DNA of 12,701 nucleotides from Candidatus Latescibacterota bacterium (GTDB taxonomy: Bacteria; JAAXHH01; JACQVL01): assembly GCA_016209865.1 (NCBI GenBank), contig JACQVL010000112.1, positions 1 through 12,701 of the forward strand, read 5' to 3'. A program made the translations under genes and the position numbers. The notes below the pieces were generated by a model. The model was not told where the DNA came from. It ran no database searches and saw only the letters and a list, made by a program, of their open reading frames with translations. Within the stretch, counting starts at the first letter, position 1. The number at the start of each line of letters is the position of its first letter. Of this stretch, positions 7,082-12,701 are shown one piece after another.

Positions 7082-8847
7082 TTCACCAACAACATCTTCC
7101 GGGCTTCGATCGTCCCGCCCGATTCGATCCGGTAGAAGTAGACGCCTGAGGCCACGCGTGCGCCGTTGTCGGTCAGGCCGTCCCACCGCACCGTGTAGTG
7201 GCCGGCAGTCTGCACGTCATCGATCAGCGTACGCACCTGCTGGCCCGCCAGGTTGTAGACGCGCAGGGTCACCTTCCCCGGCTTGTGAATCTCGTACTGG
7301 ATCGCCGTCTCCGGGTTGAACGGGTTGGGGTAATTCTGCTTCAACGACGTCTTCTTCGGCAGCCCCTGACTGCTGGAGGCCGAATTGATCCCCGTCGGCC
7401 CGCCCTCGACCCGGTGGTGCTGGTGGACGTACCCCTGGTTAGGATTGGCCATGTACGGGAAGGTCGGGAGAAATTCCTGGTCGTTCCGGTCGACCCCGTC
7501 GCCGAGTTGATTGTTGGGGGCGATGTTGAACTCCGTGGATGACGGGTTAAACGTCTTCCAGAGCACCCCCGCGACCGCCTGGAGCTCGATATCGACGATG
7601 TCGTCGAACAGACGCCGGCCGTTGGGGAAGCCGGCGTTATCCCCGGAGAGCACCCCGCGCCGCTTCGGGTTGGTGGTCGTCGGCGGGATGGCCATGTTCA
7701 GGCGCATCTGCTCCGACGGCGTCTGCGTATCCTGCGGTCGCTGATTCAACCCAGGCACCCCCGTCAGGAACACCGCCACTAAGTCGTTGCGCGACCCGGA
7801 CGGGACACTCACCCCGTAGAGAGCGTTCAGGAGTCCGGCCAATTCCGGCGTGGTCACGTAGTTGAGGAATTGTACGTGCTCCGCCGGCGTGACCGCATTC
7901 CACAGGTCTTTCTTGCTGAGCGGGATGACCACTTCGTTGACGAGCGGCATGCCCAGCTCCGATACCTGGACCCAGTTTCCCGACGCCGACCGGGTGCCAT
8001 CCGTGTTGATGACCGTCGTCGCCTTCCGGCTGGCGGTCGACCAGACGCCGATGACGGCGACAGAATCCGCCGCGCCGGACGGCGCGGCACCCGTCCGGGT
8101 GAGCTTGCTGATGGGGGTCTGGATGGCGATCGCGTGGCAGTTGTACCCGCCCAGGCCGTCGATCCCGAACCCCTGGTTGCCCGGCGCGCCCGGCCGGATC
8201 GTCAGCAGGTCGAACACCGCGCCGAGGTCGACGAAGAACGGATCATCCCGCTGCCCGGCGAAGACCTTCGTGCTGTCCGTGCTGGGTCCGATATCATACA
8301 CCCCCGCGTTGCTCAACGTCAGGTAATCGCCCGTCGATTTCGGCCCGATGTTGGCCGGGGGTACGGTCAGGCCGGAGCCGAGGACGGTCGAGGCGGTTTG
8401 CACCCCGCCCACCGAATCGATCCGCGTGACCGTATACGTCTGCTTCACGTTCCAGTCTGAGTCGGTCAACGAACCGATCGCCCCGGTGTTATACAGGAAG
8501 GTATTCCCGTTGGCCGTCGTCGTCGTGAACTCAAACCGGTAGGTGACGTGCGCGTGGGCATCACCCACGTTGTCGACTTTGATCTCATACCGGACATCAT
8601 CCCCGAATGCGTTGAAGTTCGGGCCGCCGGCGGGTTCCTCCATCGGGATGAACGTGGCGATCAACGTCACCGTATTGGGTTTATCTGGACTGACGAACCC
8701 ATAGATGTCCAGGTTGTCCGCCAGGGGGTCATTACTGATGATCGGCGCCTCGCGATGACTGGAAGCGCCCGTGAAATGGGGCGAGAGACTCACAGCCAGC
8801 ACGAACGCGACGATGGCCAGCGCGACAACAATCCCGACTCTCTTCAT
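7078..8847 (-). CDS. Secreted DUF4331 protein with T9SS/FlgD-like C-terminal domain
   Basis: A 589-residue exported protein of unknown function. A signal peptide covers residues 1 to about 28. The DUF4331 opening SSHREAP (29-35) and DNLDIYGFVSPD (44-55) follow directly, and the domain runs to about residue 480. A Ser-rich linker leads to an 85-90 residue type-A sorting domain starting QNYPNPFNP (504-512) and ending GVYFYRIESG...KMLLVK. In FCB bacteria this tail commonly directs outer-membrane secretion by T9SS or is a FlgD-Ig-like fold; the T9SS machinery itself is outside the window. The start at 8847 is set by a strong AGGAGGAG and signal peptide; the frame runs further back, but only into repeat element C. 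It is the first gene before the TPR protein and transporter. Metal binding is a guess from context. Confidence 0.9.
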   Translation of the reverse strand: MKRVGIVVALAIVAFVLAVSLSPHFTGASSHREAPIISNDPLADNLDIYGFVSPDKPNTVTLIATFIPMEEPAGGPNFNAFGDDVRYEIKVDNVGDAHAHVTYRFEFTTTTANGNTFLYNTGAIGSLTDSDWNVKQTYTVTRIDSVGGVQTASTVLGSGLTVPPANIGPKSTGDYLTLSNAGVYDIGPSTDSTKVFAGQRDDPFFVDLGAVFDLLTIRPGAPGNQGFGIDGLGGYNCHAIAIQTPISKLTRTGAAPSGAADSVAVIGVWSTASRKATTVINTDGTRSASGNWVQVSELGMPLVNEVVIPLSKKDLWNAVTPAEHVQFLNYVTTPELAGLLNALYGVSVPSGSRNDLVAVFLTGVPGLNQRPQDTQTPSEQMRLNMAIPPTTTNPKRRGVLSGDNAGFPNGRRLFDDIVDIELQAVAGVLWKTFNPSSTEFNIAPNNQLGDGVDRNDQEFLPTFPYMANPNQGYVHQHHRVEGGPTGINSASSSQGLPKKTSLKQNYPNPFNPETAIQYEIHKPGKVTLRVYNLAGQQVRTLIDDVQTAGHYTVRWDGLTDNGARVASGVYFYRIESGGTIEARKMLLVK

Positions 8848-8852
8848 AGGGC

Positions 8853-8860
8853 TCCTCCTG
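8853..8860 (-). promoter_or_regulatory. Shine-Dalgarno of the DUF4331 gene
   Basis: On the minus strand, CAGGAGGA ends 5 nt before ATG 8847-8845. It rules out the upstream alternative start at 9048, which lies in repeat element C. Confidence 0.8.
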
Positions 8861-8976
8861 TGAGGCAATGATAGAAGAAAATAAATTGGACAGGGAAGAA
8901 CGAGAAATTGCAGGCGCGTCCTGCTTATGAGTACGCAAATTTTTAGCGGACGGATTTCTGGCGGGGAATAAAACCC
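8861..8976. other. Leader/promoter region of the DUF4331 gene, no gene seen
   Basis: This stretch is visibly more AT-rich than its surroundings, as expected for a promoter. A small hairpin, GCAGG-CGCGT-CCTGC, sits at 8910-8924. On the minus strand TATCAT (about 8867-8872) resembles a -10 box, but no matching -35 is seen at 16-18 nt, so I do not call a promoter site. Confidence 0.35.
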
Positions 8977-9120
8977 GGGGTTCGGGATCCGGGGTACGGG
9001 GTTCGGGAGGAAAATCCAGGGTACGGGAGACGGGGTACGGGAAAACAAAACCAGAGGAATCTACCGTCTGCTTTCCGTTTTTCCCGTACCCCGAATCCCT
9101 AACCCCGAACCCCGAGTCTT
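8977..9120. repeat. Heptamer inverted-repeat element C (unit GGGGTWC / GGGATTC-like)
   Basis: On the plus strand, units GGGGTTC, GGGATCC, GGGGTAC, GGGGTTC and GGGAGGA run 8977-9011. A second block (AGGGTAC, GGGAGAC, GGGGTAC, GGGAAAA) runs 9018-9045. The opposing arm has GTACCCC, GAATCCC, TAACCCC and GAACCCC at 9086-9113. The inner arms CGGGGTACGGGAAAA (9031-9045) and TTTTCCCGTACCCCG (9079-9093) are perfectly complementary. The right arm touches the stop codon of the hydroxyacid dehydrogenase gene (9122-9120). Confidence 0.82.
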
Positions 9121-10175
9121 TACCCGGCCGGGACCTCACCCCGGCGCATGCGGACGTCGATCGCCTCTGGGGTGAGACGCGCGAAGGGGGGGTCTCCACG
9201 GAGGAGCCGGACGAAGTCATCGACGATGATATCCACGGCGCGCAGGTTCGCGTCCCGCGTCCGTCCGGCGATGTGGGGGACATGGATGACGTTCGGCCGG
9301 CCGCGCAGCGGGTCGTCCACGGGCAGGGGTTCGACGTCGTACACATCGAACGCCCCGGCCAGTTCGTCCGCACAGATGCGTTCCCGGAGGGCGTCCATGT
9401 CGATCCCGTGGGCGCGGGTGACGACGACCACGATCCCCCCTTTCCGGAGCCGGTACACCCGCTCGGCCGAGACGATCTTCGTCGCAGATGGGGTCGGGGG
9501 CACGGTGATGAACAGCACCTCGGCCTCGTCAACGAGCGCATCTAAGCTGACAGGGTCGGCGCCCCACTCCCGCGCGACGGCGACGGGGATGAAGGGGTCG
9601 TAGCCCACGACCGTCGCCCCGAGCGCGGCGCACCACCGGGCAACCCGCCGGCCGATCTGGCCCAGGCCAACGACCCCCACCCGCTTCGTGCCGAGGTCGC
9701 CGTTGACGAACCGCGCGTCGTCGCAGAACTGATCCGCTTCGTACTGCCACAACGTCTCGCCCGCCGCCATCCGGCCGTGCCACCACGGGACTCGTCGCAG
9801 CGCACAGAGCGCAAGACACAGGCCGAGTTCTGCCACGGACTGCGCCCAGCCGCGCGTGCTGTCGATAATCGGAATCTCCCGTGCGAAGAGCGTATCGACC
9901 GGAAGGCCGAACCCGGCGTTGTCCGTCACCGCTCCGACCATCCGGAGCTGCGGGGCCGCCGCGATACACGCCGGGGTGAGGACCGGACCTCCGAAGAAGC
10001 TGATCAGCCCGACGACCCCGCGCAGGTCGGTCTGTTCATGGACGGGCGTCTGACGGTCGGTGTTGAGGACGATCAACTCCCCCAACGCGCCGAGCCGGGC
10101 CGCCACCCGGTCGGGGACGAACGGCCAGCGTTGCTCCAGGTCGGGCGAACGGACGAAAAGGAATCGATGAGACAT
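9120..10175 (-). CDS. D-isomer-specific 2-hydroxyacid dehydrogenase family protein
   Basis: A 351-residue cytoplasmic NAD(P)-dependent oxidoreductase of the D-2-hydroxyacid dehydrogenase family, interconverting a 2-keto acid and its D-2-hydroxy acid. The Rossmann motif GLGQIG is at 170-175, and the second-strand acid Asp193 (GYDPF) suggests NAD preference. The catalytic set is Arg254 (TRAHGIDMDAL), Glu282 (YDVEPLP) and His301 (HVPHIAGRT). Arg254 is followed by Ala rather than the usual Gly. The substrate cannot be read from sequence; glyoxylate, hydroxypyruvate or a sugar-acid-derived keto acid are possible given the enolase-superfamily neighbour. AGGAG lies 6 nt before the ATG. It is separated from the upstream gene by repeat element D, so it may have its own transcript. 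Confidence 0.9.
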   Translation of the reverse strand: MSHRFLFVRSPDLEQRWPFVPDRVAARLGALGELIVLNTDRQTPVHEQTDLRGVVGLISFFGGPVLTPACIAAAPQLRMVGAVTDNAGFGLPVDTLFAREIPIIDSTRGWAQSVAELGLCLALCALRRVPWWHGRMAAGETLWQYEADQFCDDARFVNGDLGTKRVGVVGLGQIGRRVARWCAALGATVVGYDPFIPVAVAREWGADPVSLDALVDEAEVLFITVPPTPSATKIVSAERVYRLRKGGIVVVVTRAHGIDMDALRERICADELAGAFDVYDVEPLPVDDPLRGRPNVIHVPHIAGRTRDANLRAVDIIVDDFVRLLRGDPPFARLTPEAIDVRMRRGEVPAG

Positions 10176-10193
10176 AAAAGGCTCCTGTGAAAA

Positions 10194-10359
10194 TTTTGGA
10201 TTTTAGATTTCGGATTTTGGATTGGGACTGCAGAGCAGGAGCAGGAGACAGAACCGGGACGGATCGCTGATCCTCCACCATCGATCATGTTTCCGCCAAT
10301 ACCGTAGCCCTCTTGATCGTTCGATCCAAAATCTAAAATCCAAAATCCAAAATAACCCA
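10194..10359. repeat. Heptamer inverted-repeat element D (unit TTTTRGA)
   Basis: Units TTTTGGA, TTTTAGA, TTTCGGA, TTTTGGA and TTGGGAC run 10194-10228. The opposing arm TCCAAAA, TCTAAAA, TCCAAAA, TCCAAAA and TAACCCA runs 10325-10359. The arms are strongly complementary and flank a 96-nt centre containing a small GGATC-GCT-GATCC hairpin (10261-10273). No coding signal is seen in the centre. The right arm ends one base before the stop codon of the enolase-superfamily gene (10363-10361); the left arm ends next to the ribosome site of the hydroxyacid dehydrogenase gene. Confidence 0.85.
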
Positions 10360-10360
10360 A

Positions 10361-11533
10361 TCATCTCCACTCTCCCACCGCATACCGTCGTACGGCGGTG
10401 TCATCCAGCTCAACGCCGAGTCCGGGACCGGTCGGCACCTGCGCCCACTCGCCCTCAAACCGGATCGGATCGACGATCAGATCGTCCTCGCGCAGGAAAT
10501 TGCCGATCAGGTCGCTGCCGAGCGTGCAGTTGGGCATCGCCGCCGCGGCATGGACGGCGGCCATGTCCAGAATCCCCAGATCGACCTCGCTCCCGTGCCA
10601 GACGGGAATCCCGGCCATGTCGCACACCGTCGCCATCCGGATGAACGCGCTCACCCCGCCGCTGATGTTGACGTAATCGACCGCGTCCCGCTTGATGGCG
10701 GTGATCAGGTGGCGTTCCGTCCCCCCGTACGGGAGGTGGATGTGGAACGCGACGGGGATAGACAGCATCCGACGGAGACGGACGTACCAGTCGATGTTCC
10801 ATTGCGGGACGGGGCTCTCGAACATCGCGATGTTGTAGCCGTCCAGGCGTCGGGCTAAGCGGATCGTCTCCGCGGGCCGGTAGAACCGCTCGTTCGGGTC
10901 GAGGTTGAGGGCGAGGCGATGTCCGACGGCGTCGTGGATGGCCTGCACACGCTCGACGTTCGGGTCTTCCAAGGCGCACTTAAATTTGAGGCCGGTGAAT
11001 CCCTTCGCCACCGCGTCCCGGGCAATCCGTGCGATGTCTTCCGGCGTCCGCTGGCCCGTCCAGTAATCCACCCGCACCCGATCCCGGCACCGGCCGCCTA
11101 ACAGGTGATGGACGGGCACGCCGAACGCCCTGCCGAGCAGGTCGTACAGGGCGACCTCGAACCCGATGTACGCGCGGTCATACGGGAACGGCAACGCTCG
11201 CAAGTCGAGCCGTCGCGGATCGCAGCCGATGAGCGCGGCACGGTTCCGCTGGATCGACGCCCACGACGCGGCGCGGAACGTCTCCCCTACCCCAACCACC
11301 CCATCATCCGTCTCGACCCGCAGGATGAACTTCACCAGGTCGTCGAAGTCGCTCAGCAGGCCGCCCATCGCGTGCGGGCCGGTCCCCTGACTCGCCGTCG
11401 CGTCATACGCCAGTTGGCCCTGCGCCGCGTCCCGTTTCCCGGCCGCGGGAGGTTGGTCGTATTCCGGACTGTTCACCGTGTCCGGGTGCATCGGGACGAT
11501 GACGGGAATGGCGGTGATGTGCGTGATCGTCAC
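10361..11533 (-). CDS. Enolase-superfamily (mandelate racemase/glucarate dehydratase-like) protein
   Basis: A 390-residue TIM-barrel enzyme of the enolase superfamily, which abstracts a proton alpha to a carboxylate; sugar-acid dehydration is the likeliest role. The capping domain covers about 1-140. The KxK base motif is Lys183/Lys185 (GLKFKC). Metal ligands are Asp212 (LNLDPNE) and Glu239 (MFESP), with His264 (IPVAFHIHL) where an acidic residue or Asn is usual. A His313/Asp286 pair (WHGSEVD; AVDYVN), 27 residues apart, matches the mandelate-racemase dyad. I chose GTG 11533 because it forms a GTGA overlap with the SDR stop and has GGAGG 4 nt upstream; an earlier in-frame start would run through the SDR gene. 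The substrate is unknown. Confidence 0.88.
   Translation of the reverse strand: MTITHITAIPVIVPMHPDTVNSPEYDQPPAAGKRDAAQGQLAYDATASQGTGPHAMGGLLSDFDDLVKFILRVETDDGVVGVGETFRAASWASIQRNRAALIGCDPRRLDLRALPFPYDRAYIGFEVALYDLLGRAFGVPVHHLLGGRCRDRVRVDYWTGQRTPEDIARIARDAVAKGFTGLKFKCALEDPNVERVQAIHDAVGHRLALNLDPNERFYRPAETIRLARRLDGYNIAMFESPVPQWNIDWYVRLRRMLSIPVAFHIHLPYGGTERHLITAIKRDAVDYVNISGGVSAFIRMATVCDMAGIPVWHGSEVDLGILDMAAVHAAAAMPNCTLGSDLIGNFLREDDLIVDPIRFEGEWAQVPTGPGLGVELDDTAVRRYAVGEWR
11530..11533 (-). promoter_or_regulatory. GTGA start/stop overlap (translational coupling)
   Basis: The GTG start of the enolase-superfamily gene and the TGA stop of the SDR gene share bases on the minus strand, with GGAGG just upstream inside the SDR gene. 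This implies translation by re-initiation on one mRNA. Confidence 0.8.
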
Positions 11534-12324
11534 GATTCCTCCGGCGTATAATCGATGTTCCCCCAGTGCTGCTGGCCGCCGTCGACGGCCAGGGTCGCGC
11601 CGGTGATGTAGTCGCCCGCCGGGGAGGCGAGGAACACGGCGGCATACGCGATGTCCTCCGGGGCGCCGAAGCGTTGCAGGGGGATTTGAACGCGAATGTC
11701 TTCCGCCCGCGCCTCGCCGTACGCTTGTTCCCATCCGTCGGTCAGGATGTTCCCCGGCGCGATGCAGTTGACGCGGATGTTGTGCGGCGCCCACTCGATC
11801 GACAGACTCTTCGTCAGGTTGACGACCCCCGCCCGCGCCGCGCCCGTGTGGGCCAGCCCCGGCATCCCGCGCCAGAGACAGGCGACGATGTTGATGATCT
11901 TCCCTCCGCCGTGCGGGATCATCCACTGCGTCGCCACCTCCCGCGTCATGTACCACGTGCCGTTCAGGTTGGTGTTGATGACCGCGTTCCAGCCGTTCGT
12001 CGAGATGCGTGCGGATGCCGACGCGAACTGCCCGCCCGCGTTGTTGACCAGCACATCGACCCGGCCAAACCGGTCGAGCACCGTCCGGACGGTCCGCGAC
12101 ACCGCATCAACATCCCGGATGTCCGCCTGGAGGGCGAGCGACTCACCCCCGCACGCGCGGATGTCCGCCGCCGTCGCGGTCAGGTGTTCGAGCTTCCGGC
12201 TGCAGATGACGACGTTCGCGCCGAGACGGGCGAATTCCAGCGCAATCCCTCGACCGATCCCGGTCCCGCCGCCGGTCACGATGGCCGTCTGGCCTTGCAG
12301 GAGGTTGGGGGCGAAGATAGTCAT
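11530..12324 (-). CDS. SDR-family oxidoreductase, PECR-like active site
   Basis: A 264-residue classical-length short-chain dehydrogenase/reductase, cytoplasmic. The nucleotide-binding motif TGGGTGIG is at 17-24 and NNAGG at 94-98; Ser42-Arg43 after the second strand suggests NADPH. The usual catalytic YxxxK is absent. The aligned segment reads [15 protein letters not shown], so Tyr is Thr160 and Lys is Arg164, and no Ser stands at the usual place (NIVACLWRG). This GAARAGV pattern matches peroxisomal trans-2-enoyl-CoA reductase (PECR) and its relatives, which suggests an atypical reductase rather than a standard alcohol dehydrogenase. It overlaps its neighbours by 4 bases on both sides (ATGA at the start, GTGA at the end). 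The substrate is unknown; neighbours suggest hydroxy- or sugar-acid metabolism. Confidence 0.9.
   Translation of the reverse strand: MTIFAPNLLQGQTAIVTGGGTGIGRGIALEFARLGANVVICSRKLEHLTATAADIRACGGESLALQADIRDVDAVSRTVRTVLDRFGRVDVLVNNAGGQFASASARISTNGWNAVINTNLNGTWYMTREVATQWMIPHGGGKIINIVACLWRGMPGLAHTGAARAGVVNLTKSLSIEWAPHNIRVNCIAPGNILTDGWEQAYGEARAEDIRVQIPLQRFGAPEDIAYAAVFLASPAGDYITGATLAVDGGQQHWGNIDYTPEES
12321..12324 (-). promoter_or_regulatory. ATGA start/stop overlap (translational coupling)
   Basis: The ATG start of the SDR gene overlaps the TGA stop of the P-type ATPase gene. No good Shine-Dalgarno is visible before the ATG, so SDR translation probably depends on ribosomes finishing the ATPase. 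Confidence 0.75.
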
Positions 12325-12701
12325 GTGCGCTCTGCGGTGAGTAGCCGTAGTCCGTTGCCGATGACGAGGAGCGACGCGCCCATGTCGGCGGCGACCGCCA
12401 TCCAGAGCGTCGCCAGACCGGCGACCGCCAGGCCTAAGAAGAGCGCCTTGATGAGCACCGCCGCGACGATGTTCTGAAGGATCACGGCTCGCGTCCGGCG
12501 GCTCAGGCGGATGGCGTAGGGCAGCATCCGGAGGTCGTCCGCCATGAGCGCCACGTCCGCCGTCTCTAAGGCGGTGTCCGTCCCCGCCGCGCCCATCGCC
12601 ACCCCGACCGTGGCCGTGGCTAAGGCTGGCGCGTCGTTTACCCCATCCCCGACCATCCCGACCGCCCCGAACCGCGCCCGCAACTCCTGGATCACCGCCA
12701 C
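12321..12701 (-). CDS. Heavy-metal P1B-type ATPase (Zn/Cd/Pb class), C-terminal fragment
   Basis: The last 126-127 residues of a metal-exporting ATPase; the rest lies right of the window. [10 protein letters not shown] (fragment 18-27) is the conserved hinge of the P domain, followed by the [13 protein letters not shown] segment. Two membrane helices then hold Lys85 and Asp106 ([17 protein letters not shown]). They are 21 residues apart, exactly as Lys693 and Asp714 of E. coli ZntA, and fit the P1B-2 class that expels Zn2+, Cd2+ and Pb2+. The GTG at the window edge is not a start. It is coupled by a 4-base overlap to the SDR gene, an odd partner for a metal pump. Confidence 0.92.
   Translation of the reverse strand: MAVIQELRARFGAVGMVGDGVNDAPALATATVGVAMGAAGTDTALETADVALMADDLRMLPYAIRLSRRTRAVILQNIVAAVLIKALFLGLAVAGLATLWMAVAADMGASLLVIGNGLRLLTAERT

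Noticed and set aside
8861-8976. Sigma-70 or Bacteroidetes-type promoter upstream of DUF4331
   Set aside because: Only an isolated TATCAT was found; neither a -35 box at proper spacing nor the TAnnTTTG/TTTG pair is present.
10229-10324. Small gene or structured RNA in the centre of repeat element D
   Set aside because: There is no convincing ribosome site or coding pattern, and only one short hairpin is visible. Evidence is too thin to call.
344-10359. CRISPR arrays or phage attachment sites in the repeat-rich gaps
   Set aside because: The units are 7 nt, degenerate and directly adjacent with no spacers, and no cas, integrase or transposase gene is present.

Overview
The window is GC-rich bacterial DNA, densely coded, with ten protein genes (two cut by the window edges) and no RNA gene that I can see. 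The best taxonomic clue is the secreted DUF4331 protein at 7078-8847. It ends in a type-A (T9SS/FlgD-like) C-terminal domain that opens with QNYPNPFNP, a signature typical of the FCB superphylum and its uncultured relatives (Ignavibacteria, Calditrichaeota, KSB1, Zixibacteria and similar lineages). High GC argues against most classical Bacteroidetes. The phylum assignment is an inference.

Layout. Plus strand, 1-3266: the C-terminal ferredoxin end of electron-transfer-flavoprotein:ubiquinone oxidoreductase, a single-domain PPK2-family polyphosphate kinase, a lipoprotein M28 metallopeptidase with an inserted PA-like region, and a small Rieske ferredoxin. Minus strand, 3363-12701, in transcription order from the right edge: the end of a Zn/Cd-type P1B ATPase, a PECR-like SDR and an enolase-superfamily dehydratase-like protein, coupled by two 4-base start/stop overlaps. 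Then come a D-2-hydroxyacid dehydrogenase, a DUF4331 secreted protein, a membrane-anchored TPR protein, and a 741-residue metal transporter that joins a NicO/RcnA-like half to a NiCoT/UreH-like half behind a periplasmic N-terminal domain. The two strands converge at about 3267-3362.

How the genes may work together. The SDR, enolase-superfamily protein and hydroxyacid dehydrogenase look like a catabolic set for a hydroxy or sugar acid, with unknown substrate. DUF4331, TPR protein and transporter form a co-directional set (118-nt gap, then 6-nt gap) that could be an extracytoplasmic metal uptake or export system. The other metal gene is the P-type ATPase at the right edge.

The most unusual structure is in the intergenic DNA. 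Four gaps each hold a long imperfect inverted repeat whose arms are degenerate tandem repeats with a strict 7-nt period, and each gap uses a different heptamer: GCAGTRG, GAAYGAT, GGGGTWC-like and TTTTRGA. Two more gaps hold hairpins sharing the word GTAGGGGCGA. Each of these six elements lies on, or within a few bases of, the stop codon of a neighbouring gene.
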